DNA from: Polaribacter sp. SA4-10
Lineage (GTDB): Bacteria > Bacteroidota > Bacteroidia > Flavobacteriales > Flavobacteriaceae
Assembly (NCBI GenBank): GCA_949519155.1
Contig: CATIQU010000033.1
Location: forward strand, 62,001-126,000
Length of the DNA: 64,000 nt
Direction of reading: 5' to 3'
The translations under genes were made by a program, and so were the position numbers. The notes below the pieces were generated by a model. The model had not been told where the DNA came from. It saw only the letters and a list, made by a program, of their open reading frames with translations, and did not search any database. Shown here piece after piece: positions 8,780 to 17,511 of the stretch; the stretch's first letter is position 1; each line of letters opens with the position of its first letter.

Positions 8780-9943
8780 ATGAAAAAAATTCAAATGGTA
8801 GACCTGCAAGGTCAATATGCCAAAATTAAAGACGCTGTGAACGATTCTATAGAACAGGTTCTAAATACGTCCGCCTATATAAACGGTCCTTTAGTGCATG
8901 AATTTCAAGCTGACTTAGAAAAATATTTGGGTGTAAAACATGTTATTCCATGTGCAAATGGTACCGACGCATTACAAATTGCAATGATGGGTTTGGGACT
9001 CGAGCAAGGCGATGAAGTAATTACTACTGACTTTACCTTTGCCGCAACGGTAGAAGTTATTGCATTGTTAAAATTGACACCCGTTTTAGTAGATGTAAAT
9101 CCAACAACTTTTAATATTGATTTGGATGCATTAAAAAAAGCAATAACACCAAAAACAAAGGCGATTGTACCAGTCCACTTATTTGGTCAAGTAGCCAATA
9201 TGGAAGCGATTTTAGAAATTGCTAAAGAACATAATCTTTTTGTAATTGAGGACAATGCACAAGCAATTGGCGCAACGTATACTTTTAAAGACGGCAGAAA
9301 ACAAAAAGCGGGAACTTTAGGAAATGTGGGTACGACATCCTTTTTTCCATCAAAAAATTTAGGTTGTTATGGAGATGGTGGCGCAATTTTCACAAATGAT
9401 GATCAACTAGCACATACCATCAGAGGAATTGTAAACCACGGAATGTATACGCGGTATTACCATGATGTGGTTGGAGTTAATTCTCGATTAGACTCTATCC
9501 AAGCAGGTGTTTTAAAAACAAAGCTGCCAAACTTGGATATCTATTGTACTTCTAGAAGAGATGCTGCTCGTTTTTACAACAAAGCATTTGCAAACAACAC
9601 AAACATCATCACGCCAACAACACAATCTAATAATACAACTAATTGTGGACAACTTTGTGATTCTTGTGATTGTCATGTTTTTCATCAATATACATTACAG
9701 ATTAAAAATGGAAAAAGAGATGCTTTGCACAAGCATTTGTTAGAAAACAATATTCCAAACGCCATTTACTACCCAGTTCCATTGCATGCGCAAAAAGCAT
9801 ACAAAGATGACCGTTACCAAGAAGCAGATTTTAAGGTGACCAATCAATTAATTAAGGAAGTAATTTCTTTACCAATGCACACCGAATTAGACCAAGATCA
9901 ATTGGAATTTATTACAAATACCATTCTTTCTTTTATCAAATAA
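8780..9943 (+). CDS. DegT/DnrJ/EryC1/StrS family sugar aminotransferase
   Basis: A 387-residue PLP enzyme. Landmarks are the PLP-phosphate site ANGTDAL (59-65), FGQVANM, EDNAQAIGA (157-165) and the Schiff-base lysine in SFFPSKNLGCYGDGG (Lys192). These enzymes transaminate keto-sugar nucleotides for surface polysaccharide or glycoprotein glycans. A segment at 289-298 contains four cysteines (CGQLCDSCDC), unusual in this fold. The ATG at 8780 was chosen because an upstream TTG lies within the promoter. The gene is followed by galE after 4 bases, so a nucleotide-sugar pathway is plausible. Confidence 0.92.
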   Translation: MKKIQMVDLQGQYAKIKDAVNDSIEQVLNTSAYINGPLVHEFQADLEKYLGVKHVIPCANGTDALQIAMMGLGLEQGDEVITTDFTFAATVEVIALLKLTPVLVDVNPTTFNIDLDALKKAITPKTKAIVPVHLFGQVANMEAILEIAKEHNLFVIEDNAQAIGATYTFKDGRKQKAGTLGNVGTTSFFPSKNLGCYGDGGAIFTNDDQLAHTIRGIVNHGMYTRYYHDVVGVNSRLDSIQAGVLKTKLPNLDIYCTSRRDAARFYNKAFANNTNIITPTTQSNNTTNCGQLCDSCDCHVFHQYTLQIKNGKRDALHKHLLENNIPNAIYYPVPLHAQKAYKDDRYQEADFKVTNQLIKEVISLPMHTELDQDQLEFITNTILSFIK

Positions 9944-9947
9944 AAAA

Positions 9948-10955
9948 ATGAAAAAAATTTTAGTAACAGGTGGTTTGGGTTTTATTGGTTCTCACACAGT
10001 GGTGGAGCTTCAAAACAAAGGTTTTGAAGTTGTAATTATTGATGATTTATCAAATTCAAAAATTGATGTTTTAGAAAATATTACAGAAATCACAGGAATC
10101 AAACCTCTTTTTCATGAAATTGATTTGCGTGTTAAAGCGGATGTCACTTCTTTTTTTGACACAAATAAGGTAGATGGAGTCATTCATTTTGCAGCTTTTA
10201 AAGCCGTTGGAGAGAGTATTCAAAAACCCTTAGCGTATTACGAAAATAATATTGGGAGCTTGGTCTATTTATTACAAGAAATGAAAAATAGAAATATAGA
10301 TCATTTTATTTTCTGCTCTTCATGTACTGTCTATGGACAAGCAGATGCATTGCCAATTAATGAAAATGCCCCTGTAAAAAAAGCGGAATCTACCTACGGG
10401 AACACTAAACAAATTGGAGAAGAAATTATTGCCGAAAGTTGCAAGGCATACAATATGAATGCCATTGCACTTCGTTACTTCAATCCAATTGGTGCACACG
10501 AAAGTATAAAAATTGGAGAATTGCCTTTGGGCGTTCCTCAAAATTTAATTCCGTTTATTACACAAACAGCAGCTGGACTTCGAAAAGAATTATCTGTTTT
10601 TGGAGCTGATTATGATACTTCGGACGGAACTGCAGTTCGAGATTATATTCACGTTGTTGATTTGGCAAAAGCACATATTGCCGCATTAGAAAGGCTCATC
10701 AATAAAAAAAATAAAGCCAATTTTGAATTCTTTAATGTGGGAACAGGAATCGGGAGTTCTGTTTTAGAAGTAATTACTGCTTTCGAAAAAGCAACCGGAA
10801 AGCCATTGAATTACAAAATAGTTGGCAGACGCGAGGGTGATATTGTTGCTGCTTATGCAGATACAACGATTGCCAATAAAGAGCTCAACTGGAAAACAGA
10901 AAAAAGTTTAGAAGCGGCTTTAGCTGCTGCTTGGAAATGGCAACAGCAACAATAA
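9948..10955 (+). CDS. galE: UDP-glucose 4-epimerase
   Basis: A 335-residue extended short-chain dehydrogenase. It has the NAD-binding GGLGFIGSHT motif (8-17), the catalytic serine in CSSCTVYG (Ser125) and the Y-x3-K pair Tyr150/Lys154 in YGNTK. YFNPIGAHESIKIGE and GTAVRDYIHVVDLAKAH are GalE signatures. It interconverts UDP-glucose and UDP-galactose in the cytosol. Close spacing after the sugar aminotransferase implies one transcript, which ends at the hairpin at 10991. Confidence 0.95.
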   Translation: MKKILVTGGLGFIGSHTVVELQNKGFEVVIIDDLSNSKIDVLENITEITGIKPLFHEIDLRVKADVTSFFDTNKVDGVIHFAAFKAVGESIQKPLAYYENNIGSLVYLLQEMKNRNIDHFIFCSSCTVYGQADALPINENAPVKKAESTYGNTKQIGEEIIAESCKAYNMNAIALRYFNPIGAHESIKIGELPLGVPQNLIPFITQTAAGLRKELSVFGADYDTSDGTAVRDYIHVVDLAKAHIAALERLINKKNKANFEFFNVGTGIGSSVLEVITAFEKATGKPLNYKIVGRREGDIVAAYADTTIANKELNWKTEKSLEAALAAAWKWQQQQ

Positions 10956-10990
10956 ATCTTGTTTTCTGTATTTTATAAAAATCTTATTTT

Positions 10991-11053
10991 AAGAAGAAAT
11001 CAATCATTTTTAGCTTTTTTTATGTTAAAAAAGGTTGATTTCTTCTCTTTTTA
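10991..11053 (+). terminator. Rho-independent terminator after galE
   Basis: AAGAAGAAATCAA (10991-11003) pairs with TTGATTTCTTCT (11035-11046) across a loop of about 31 bases and is followed by a run of T. The stem is nearly perfect but AT-rich. It lies 36 bases past the galE stop. Confidence 0.6.
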
Positions 11054-11100
11054 GCTTCATTTCCACATATTTTAGTAGCTATACTTATCAAAAAAAAATC

Positions 11101-13935
11101 ATGAACAAAAAAATAATTTTAGGCTTCTTTGCAATTTTAGCAATTGCCTGCAGTCAAGAAGAATTAACTAAAAATCCTGAACTTAGTATTGATTTTAAAA
11201 AAATTGAACTCGATAATGGGTTGGATGTTATTTTTCATATCGACAAATCAGATCCCGTAGTTGCTGTAGAACTTATGGTGCATGTTGGCTCTGCAAGAGA
11301 AACAGAAGGCAGAACTGGTTTTGCACATTTATTTGAACATTTACTTTTCTTAGAATCTGAAAACTTAGGAAAAGGTGGTTTGGATAAAATGAGTGCACGC
11401 ATTGGAGGTTCTGGTGCAAATGGATCTACATCAAGAGATAGAACAAATTACCTACAAACCGTTCCAAAAGATGCTTTAGAAAAAATGATCTGGGCAGAGG
11501 CGGACAAATTAGGCTGGTTTATAAATACGGTTACAGCCCCGGTTTTAGCCAAAGAGAAACAAGTTGTTAAAAACGAAAAAAGACAAAATATTGACAATAG
11601 ACCTTACGGGCACAACCAATATGTAATTGGTAAAAATTTATACCCGAAAGATCATCCCTACAATTGGCAAGTAATTGGGTCTCTTGAAGATTTACAAAAT
11701 GCAACTTTAGAAGATGTAAAAACCTTTTACAAGAAATGGTATGTACCAAACAATTCAACATTGGTTTTATCTGGTGATATTGACATTGAACAAGCAACGA
11801 AATGGGTACGCAAATATTTTGATGAAATCCCAAAAGGAGCTGAAGTTCCTGCGTTAGAAAAACGTCCTGGAAATGTACCTGAAACTAAATTCTTGTACTA
11901 TGAAGACAATTTTGCAAGAGTTCCTCAACTCACAATGGTGTGGCCAACAGTTGCCTCTTACCATACAGATTCTTATCCTTTAGAAGTATTGTCAGAATAC
12001 TTAACCAATGGGAAATCGGCACCTATGAATCAAGTTTTAGTAGATGATTTAAAACTTACTTCTTCAACAAGTATGTTTAACTATATTTCTGAACTGGCAG
12101 GACAAACACAAATTTCCGTAAGGGCTTTTAAGGATAAAAGCTTAGAAGAAATAAAAACAGGGATTGAAAAAGGGTTTGCGAAATTTGAAGCAGAAGGTAT
12201 CTCCGAAAAAAGCTTAAAGCGGATAAAAGCAGGTCAAGAAACTGATTTTTACAGGAGTTTATCTAGTGTCTTAGGAAAAGGAACAGGCTTGGCCTCTTAC
12301 AATACCTATACTGGAGATCCTGGTTTTGTAACGGAGGATATTAAAAGAACATTGGCAGTAACGACAGTAGATGTAATGCGTGTTTATAACAAATACATCA
12401 AAAACAAAAACTATATCGCAACTTGTTTTGTTCCAAGAAGCAGTTCCGATTTGGCATTAAAAAATGCTCTTTTAGCAAATGTTGTAGAAGAAAAAATTGT
12501 GATTGGTACAGAAGAAAAATTTGATCCTAAAATTGCAGCTACCTATATAAAAACACCTTCTTCTTTTGATAGAAGCATTGAACCTCCTTACGGAGAAACA
12601 CCATCACTAGCAGTCCCTAAAGTATATGAAAATAGCTTAGCAAATGGATTGAAAATCTTTGGAATTGAAAATAATGAAGTGCCACTAGTGCGTTTCAACT
12701 TAAAAATTGATGGTGGACAGTTACTTGAGTCTATGGACAGATTAGGCGTTGCAAATTTAACGGCTAGTTTATTAAACAAAGGCACAAAAAACAAAACGGT
12801 TCAAGAATTAGAAGAAGCCATACAAGATTTAGGAGCCTCAATATATAGTTACGCTGGCAAAGAGAGTATCACAATAAGTGGGACAACTTTATCGAAAAAC
12901 TATATTGCCACATTAGCTCTAGCTCAAGAAATGCTGCTATCACCAAGGTTTGATGAAACTGCGTTTGAATTGCTAAAAAAAGCAACGATTTCAAGTTTAC
13001 GCCAGCAACAAGCAAGCCCAAATGCTGTAGCAAGAAATGCGTATAATGAATTGATTTACGGAAAAGAAAACATCCGTTCTAAAAATACACTTGGGACTAT
13101 AACATCTGTTTCTAAGATAACGATTGAAGATGTAAAAGCATTTTATCAAAAATCCATCTCGCCTTCCGTTGCAAAAATGTTAGTTGTTGGTAATCAAAAA
13201 GAATCAGAAGTTATTGCTTCTTTAACAGACTTAAACACTAGGTGGGCAGCCAAGGAAGTGCTTATTCCTACATATAAAACACCAGAAACTCCTACAAAAC
13301 CAACGGTCTATTTTTATGATATCCCAAACGCAAAACAATCTGTTTTACAATTTGGAACACCCGCATTGGCCATTACTGATAAAGATTATTATGCCGCTTC
13401 TGTAATGAATTATATTCTTGGAGGTGGTGGTTTTGCCTCGAGATTAACGCAAGAGTTGCGAGAAAGAAAAGGATATACTTACGGAATTCGCTCGGGCTTT
13501 TCGGGTACTAAAGCAAAAGGAGCGTTTACCATTTCTAGTGGAGTAAGATCGAATGTTACCTTAGAGTCTGCGCAATTGGTAAAGCAAATTTTAAAAGAAT
13601 ACCCAACAACTTTTTCAGACAAGGATTTAAAAACAACGAAAAGTTTTTTAATAAAAAGTAATGCAAGGGCTTTTGAAACAGCAAGAGCAAAATTAAGAAT
13701 GCTTTCTAATATGAGTACCTATGGATGGAAGTCCAATTATGTGAAAGAACAAGAAGCGATTGTAAATAATATGACTAAAGAACGTGTAAAAGAGCTCGCA
13801 AACAAATATGTAAACCCAGACAAATTAATTTGGCTGGTTGTTGGTGATGCAGAAACACAATTGGATAGAATGAAGGAGTTAGGGTACGGAACGCCTATTT
13901 TATTAAATAAAAGGCAACAACCAATTAAGAATTAA
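11101..13935 (+). CDS. M16 family zinc metallopeptidase (pitrilysin-like), lipoprotein
   Basis: A 944-residue protein that starts with a lipoprotein signal (MNKKIILGFFAILAIACSQ, lipobox Cys17). It contains two M16 halves. The first has the inverted zinc motif HLFEH (76-80) and a downstream acid segment KEKQVVKNEKRQ. The second half (from about residue 500) has the family's non-catalytic repeat with the RERKGYTYGIRSGF motif. The protein would be an envelope-anchored clam-shell peptidase degrading peptides. A longer reading frame from 11035 was rejected because that codon sits inside the galE terminator. Confidence 0.93.
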   Translation: MNKKIILGFFAILAIACSQEELTKNPELSIDFKKIELDNGLDVIFHIDKSDPVVAVELMVHVGSARETEGRTGFAHLFEHLLFLESENLGKGGLDKMSARIGGSGANGSTSRDRTNYLQTVPKDALEKMIWAEADKLGWFINTVTAPVLAKEKQVVKNEKRQNIDNRPYGHNQYVIGKNLYPKDHPYNWQVIGSLEDLQNATLEDVKTFYKKWYVPNNSTLVLSGDIDIEQATKWVRKYFDEIPKGAEVPALEKRPGNVPETKFLYYEDNFARVPQLTMVWPTVASYHTDSYPLEVLSEYLTNGKSAPMNQVLVDDLKLTSSTSMFNYISELAGQTQISVRAFKDKSLEEIKTGIEKGFAKFEAEGISEKSLKRIKAGQETDFYRSLSSVLGKGTGLASYNTYTGDPGFVTEDIKRTLAVTTVDVMRVYNKYIKNKNYIATCFVPRSSSDLALKNALLANVVEEKIVIGTEEKFDPKIAATYIKTPSSFDRSIEPPYGETPSLAVPKVYENSLANGLKIFGIENNEVPLVRFNLKIDGGQLLESMDRLGVANLTASLLNKGTKNKTVQELEEAIQDLGASIYSYAGKESITISGTTLSKNYIATLALAQEMLLSPRFDETAFELLKKATISSLRQQQASPNAVARNAYNELIYGKENIRSKNTLGTITSVSKITIEDVKAFYQKSISPSVAKMLVVGNQKESEVIASLTDLNTRWAAKEVLIPTYKTPETPTKPTVYFYDIPNAKQSVLQFGTPALAITDKDYYAASVMNYILGGGGFASRLTQELRERKGYTYGIRSGFSGTKAKGAFTISSGVRSNVTLESAQLVKQILKEYPTTFSDKDLKTTKSFLIKSNARAFETARAKLRMLSNMSTYGWKSNYVKEQEAIVNNMTKERVKELANKYVNPDKLIWLVVGDAETQLDRMKELGYGTPILLNKRQQPIKN

Positions 13936-13972
13936 TCCCTACGATGAATAACTCTAAAAATAAATCAACAAC

Positions 13973-14004
13973 AAAAAACCGAGCAAATTGCTCGGTTTTT
14001 TTTA
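13973..14004. terminator. Bidirectional terminator between the M16 peptidase and fabD
   Basis: ACCGAGCAA and TTGCTCGGT form a GC-rich hairpin flanked by A-run and T-run, so it can serve both the plus-strand peptidase gene and the minus-strand fabD gene that converge here. Confidence 0.85.
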
Positions 14005-14021
14005 TTAATTATAAACTCTTT

Positions 14022-14909
14022 TTACGAAAGTACGATTGCGCCACTTGCAGTAACGCTTCGATCTATTTTTCGCATTAGACCTTGTAAAACCTTTCCAGGT
14101 CCAACCTCAATAAATTCTGTTCCACCATCTGCTATCATTGCCTGAATGCATTGTGTCCATTTTACAGGTGCGGTTAATTGTGCAATTAAATTTTCTTTAA
14201 TTTCCTCTGGGCTTGTTACTGCGTTTGCAGGCACATTTTGATACACTGGACAGGTAGGTTCACTAAATGTAGTTTCCTTAATGGCAGCTGCTAATTCTTC
14301 TCTTGCTGGTTGCATCATTGGAGAATGAAAGGCACCTCCTACTGGCAATAACAAAGCTCTTCTTGCGCCTTTTTCTGTGAGTATTTCACAGGCTTTTTCA
14401 ACGGCCGTTATTTCACCAGAAATAACCAATTGCCCAGGGCAATTGTAATTTGCAGCAACTACAACTCCGTCAATTTCCAAGCAGGTTTCTTCAACAACAT
14501 GGTCTTCCAACCCTAATACTGCTGCCATGGTAGATGGTGCTATTTCGCACGCTTTCTGCATTGCCAAAGCACGTTTAGAAACGAGTCTCAATCCGTCTTC
14601 AAAAGACAAAACACCGTTTGCAACCAAAGCAGACAATTCACCCAAAGAGTGCCCTGCAACCATTTCTGGCTGAAAGGAGTCTCCTAATACTTTTGCCATG
14701 ATTACTGAATGTAAAAAAATAGCGGGCTGTGTTACTTTTGTTTCTTTTAGTTGCTCTGGGGTTCCTTCGAACATGATATCGGTAATCGAAAAGCCTAAGA
14801 TGTCGTTTGCTTTTTCAAAATATTCTTGTGCCAAGGGAAAATTCTCGTAAAGATCTAAACCCATTCCTGTAAACTGCGCTCCTTGACCTGGAAATATATA
14901 TGCTTTCAT
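14022..14909 (-). CDS. fabD: Malonyl-CoA:ACP transacylase FabD
   Basis: A 295-residue acyltransferase of standard length. It has the FPGQGAQFTGMG N-terminus, the nucleophile motif GHSLGE (Ser88), a family-typical VGGAFHSPMM (catalytic His near 199) and ending EVGPGKVLQGLMRKI. It loads malonyl groups onto acyl carrier protein for fatty acid synthesis. A single gene here, with its own promoter upstream at 14936 and a terminator shared with the neighbouring peptidase. Confidence 0.96.
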   Translation of the reverse strand: MKAYIFPGQGAQFTGMGLDLYENFPLAQEYFEKANDILGFSITDIMFEGTPEQLKETKVTQPAIFLHSVIMAKVLGDSFQPEMVAGHSLGELSALVANGVLSFEDGLRLVSKRALAMQKACEIAPSTMAAVLGLEDHVVEETCLEIDGVVVAANYNCPGQLVISGEITAVEKACEILTEKGARRALLLPVGGAFHSPMMQPAREELAAAIKETTFSEPTCPVYQNVPANAVTSPEEIKENLIAQLTAPVKWTQCIQAMIADGGTEFIEVGPGKVLQGLMRKIDRSVTASGAIVLS

Positions 14910-14935
14910 GTAAATAGTATTTGTGTAATTGTCGG

Positions 14936-14943
14936 CAAAAATA
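14936..14943 (-). promoter_or_regulatory. Promoter -7 element of fabD
   Basis: Minus-strand TATTTTTG matches TAnnTTTG, 26 bases upstream of the fabD start codon. Confidence 0.5.
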
Positions 14944-15095
14944 ATGTTTTTTTTGAGAAGCCAATACGCATAGATCTTAATATTAAGTTAAGGTAAAAAA
15001 CATACCTATTCAAACAAATGTGCTGATATCAATTTTTTGAAATTTTGTACAGTCCTATTAATATTATTTTAAGAGGCAATCACAAGATAATTCAG

Positions 15096-15103
15096 TAATT
15101 TTG
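15096..15103 (+). promoter_or_regulatory. Possible promoter -7 element ahead of the arsenosugar operon
   Basis: TAATTTTG fits TAnnTTTG, but it is 238 bases from the start codon at 15342 and no convincing -33 was found. It could drive the ORF remnant at 15163 and then the operon. It is the only good match in the 432-base gap between fabD and the AhpD-like gene. Confidence 0.35.
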
Positions 15104-15162
15104 TTAGGAATTGAAATCGTCCTGTAAGAAGAACAATATATCACAACGCCTTTGTGAAGTGA

Positions 15163-15336
15163 CAAGCAAATCTCTATATTATAGAAAATATTTTTAAAAT
15201 ATTTACTTGGTTTAAAGAGTATTTCACAGAAAAAGAAGATATTCTTAAGTTCTTAAATCAATATTCAAAGACCCAAATTAGTGAAGGTGCACAGATTCAT
15301 TATGGAGATTGTGACTGGAATTTAAACGAAAAATAA
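15163..15336 (+). pseudogene. Short open frame without a start codon, possible gene remnant
   Basis: After the TGA at 15160-15162 the frame stays open for 57 codons to a TAA at 15334-15336. The product is protein-like in composition (for example WFKEYFTEKEDILKFLNQYS, then GAQIHYGDCDWNLNEK), but no ATG, GTG or TTG occurs in a useful place. It ends 5 bases before the AhpD-like start. I do not recognise a family. It may be the 3' end of a decayed gene that once headed the arsenosugar operon, or simply a chance frame. Confidence 0.35.
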
Positions 15337-15341
15337 AAATT

Positions 15342-15677
15342 ATGGCAAAACCTTATTATGATGCTTCCGACTTGCGGAAATTTGGAAAAATTACAGAATG
15401 GAGTGAAGAATTGGGGAACAAATTCTTTGATTATTATGGAAAAGTGTTTGAAGAAGGTGCTTTAACAGCCCGGGAGAAATCTTTAATTGCTTTGGCCGTT
15501 GCACATACTGAACAATGCCCTTATTGTATAGACGCCTATACAAAGGATAGTTTAGAAAGAGGCATCACCAAAGAACAAATGATGGAGGCAATTCATGTAG
15601 GGGCTGCTATTAAAAGTGGGGCAACCTTGGTTCACGGAGTTCAAATGATGAACAAAGTGAACAAATTAGAAATGTAA
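15342..15677 (+). CDS. Arsenosugar biosynthesis-associated AhpD-like (carboxymuconolactone decarboxylase family) protein
   Basis: A 111-residue AhpD-fold protein. The redox pair is C-P-Y-C (Cys59, Cys62) in AHTEQCPYCIDAYTKDSLERG, followed by GITKEQMMEAIHVGAAIKSGA. This matches the small peroxidase-like proteins encoded beside arsenosugar genes. It probably performs thiol redox or peroxide chemistry; the precise role in arsenosugar formation is not established. It is the first clear gene of the operon, 23 bases before arsS. Confidence 0.88.
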   Translation: MAKPYYDASDLRKFGKITEWSEELGNKFFDYYGKVFEEGALTAREKSLIALAVAHTEQCPYCIDAYTKDSLERGITKEQMMEAIHVGAAIKSGATLVHGVQMMNKVNKLEM

Positions 15678-15700
15678 GAGCAAAAAAACACGGTATAAGA

Positions 15701-16756
15701 ATGGCTACAAAATCACTTTTAGCAAGAAACAACGATTTGGCAAACACTGCCCGTCAAATGGAAATTCTATCCAGCGGAATTTTCGCTGATGGCGAATTAC
15801 CAACATTTGCTGACAAACTAAAAGAAACGAAACAGTTTCCATTACGTCCAAAAAAATTAGAAATCCTTCAAATAAATTTGGGTTATATGTGCAATCAAGT
15901 TTGTGCACATTGCCATGTTGATGCCGGTCCAGATCGGAAAGAAATCATGACTTTAGAGACCATGCAACAATGTTTGGAGGTCATTAAAAATACAGGAGCA
16001 CATACTTTAGATTTAACGGGCGGTGCGCCAGAAATGAATCCGAATTTTAGAGGATTTGTAGAGGCGGCTGCAAAAGCGGGGATTACAGATTTTATTGTTC
16101 GATCCAACTTAACAATTATTAGAGCCAATAAGAAGTATCACGATTTACCCGAGTTCTTTAAAAAACACAACATCCATGTTGTTTCTTCAATGCCGCATTG
16201 GACGCGTGGAAAAACAGACAAACAAAGAGGCGATGGTGTTTTTGATAAATCTATCAAAGCACTTCAAATGCTCAATGAGGTTGGGTATGGAATGGAAGGG
16301 TCTAATTTAAAATTAGATTTGGTTTACAATCCTTCTGGTGCATTTTTACCAGGTGATCAAATGGCATTAGAAAACGATTTTAAAAAAGCATTAAAAACAG
16401 AATTTAACATCGATTTTCACAGCTTATTTGCCATAACCAATTTACCAATTAGTCGATTTTTAGATTATTTAATTGCTTCGGAAAATTACGAAGATTATAT
16501 GTTTTCTTTGGTAGAAGCTTACAATCCAACTGCGGTAGCAAATGTCATGTGTACCAATACTATTTCGGTAAGTTGGGATGGATATTTATACGATTGCGAT
16601 TTCAACCAAATGTTAAATTTAAAGGTGGCGAGTAAAGTAAAACACATTGCCGACTATAATGAGGGGCTTTTGCAAGACAGAAATATCATTATCAATCAAC
16701 ATTGTTATGGATGTACTGCTGGTGCAGGGAGTAGTTGTCAAGGAGTAGTTGCTTAA
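15701..16756 (+). CDS. arsS: Arsenosugar biosynthesis radical SAM protein ArsS
   Basis: A 351-residue radical SAM enzyme. The [4Fe-4S] motif is C-x3-C-x2-C at Cys64, Cys68 and Cys71 (YMCNQVCAHCHVDAGPD), followed by DLTGGAPEMNPNF. The C-terminal domain has VMCTNTISVSWDGYLYDCDFN and ends with CYGCTAGAGSSCQG, a cysteine-rich region characteristic of ArsS. In many organisms this C-terminal region carries selenocysteine; here cysteine codons are used and no TGA interrupts the frame. ArsS is proposed to transfer a 5'-deoxyadenosyl group from SAM to methylated arsenic, giving the arsenosugar precursor. Confidence 0.93.
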   Translation: MATKSLLARNNDLANTARQMEILSSGIFADGELPTFADKLKETKQFPLRPKKLEILQINLGYMCNQVCAHCHVDAGPDRKEIMTLETMQQCLEVIKNTGAHTLDLTGGAPEMNPNFRGFVEAAAKAGITDFIVRSNLTIIRANKKYHDLPEFFKKHNIHVVSSMPHWTRGKTDKQRGDGVFDKSIKALQMLNEVGYGMEGSNLKLDLVYNPSGAFLPGDQMALENDFKKALKTEFNIDFHSLFAITNLPISRFLDYLIASENYEDYMFSLVEAYNPTAVANVMCTNTISVSWDGYLYDCDFNQMLNLKVASKVKHIADYNEGLLQDRNIIINQHCYGCTAGAGSSCQGVVA

Positions 16757-16793
16757 TATCATTTCAAAATAGAATTCTTATTTTTACAAAAGA

Positions 16794-17411
16794 ATGAATG
16801 AAAAAGCTTTGAGTAAAAACTTACTTTTAATTTTTACACGAAATCCTGAATTGGGAAAGGTAAAAACACGTTTGGCAAAAACTATCGGAGAGAAAAAAGC
16901 TTTAGAAATTTATAAGTTCTTATTGAATTATACCAAAAAGGTGACTGAAAACATAGCTTGTGATAAGGCAGTCTATTACTCTATAAAAGTGAGAGAAAAT
17001 GATCTTTGGGATGCATCTACCTATCAAAAAAAACAACAGTTGGGTGAAGGTTTAGGCATTCGAATGAAAAATGCTTTTCAAGATTCGTTTGCTGCTGGTT
17101 ATGAAAAGGTTCTGGTTGTGGGTAGCGACTTGATTGATTTATCGGAAGATATCATTGAAAAAGGGTTCATACATTTGGCTTCAAATGATGTGGTCATGGG
17201 ACCTGCTGAAGATGGCGGATATTACTTATTGGGCATGAAATCTTTACATCCAAATATTTTTGAAAATAAAACTTGGGGAACGGCAACAGTAAGAGAAGAT
17301 ACTCTGAACGATTTAAAAGATAAAAAAGTACATTTGTTAAACGAATTGAATGATGCGGATGTTTTTGAAGACATCGAGGAACACCCTGCATTTCAACACT
17401 TATTAAAGTAA
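16794..17411 (+). CDS. TIGR04282-family arsenosugar biosynthesis glycosyltransferase
   Basis: A 205-residue GT-A/nucleotidyltransferase-like protein. It begins with LLIFTRNPELGKVKTRLAKTIG (a diphosphate-binding-like loop), then has VLVVGSDLIDLSEDII and VVMGPAEDGGYYLLGM. These are hallmarks of the family found in arsenosugar clusters. The likely role is addition of a sugar or glycerol-type group during arsenosugar maturation, by family association only. The sister TIGR04283 transferase, often found next to it, is not present in this window. Confidence 0.88.
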   Translation: MNEKALSKNLLLIFTRNPELGKVKTRLAKTIGEKKALEIYKFLLNYTKKVTENIACDKAVYYSIKVRENDLWDASTYQKKQQLGEGLGIRMKNAFQDSFAAGYEKVLVVGSDLIDLSEDIIEKGFIHLASNDVVMGPAEDGGYYLLGMKSLHPNIFENKTWGTATVREDTLNDLKDKKVHLLNELNDADVFEDIEEHPAFQHLLK

Positions 17412-17481
17412 TAGATATCCCTTGAGCCTTGTCCTTTAATTTGAGACAAAAGCGCAGCTTCAAAGTGGTAATTTTATTTAG

Positions 17482-17501
17482 GTTTCGACTGCGCTCGACC
17501 C
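17482..17501 (+). repeat. Short TCGACTGCGCTCGA-type intergenic repeat
   Basis: The element TTTCGACTGCGCTCGACC sits between the transferase and the phosphorylase genes, is GC-rich against an AT-rich background and contains partial dyad symmetry (TCGA at both ends). I recognise this sequence as a type scattered in intergenic regions of flavobacterial genomes. Only one copy was seen in this window, so its repeat nature rests on general knowledge. Confidence 0.4.
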
Positions 17502-17511
17502 ATCAAAAAAA

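Noticed and set aside
11035-11100. Upstream start for the M16 peptidase
   Set aside because: The TTG at 11035 is inside the galE terminator stem, and the ATG at 11101 begins a proper lipoprotein signal.
16690-16756. Possible selenocysteine in ArsS
   Set aside because: The cysteine-rich C-terminus is encoded by TGT codons, with no in-frame TGA, so this ArsS is the cysteine form.
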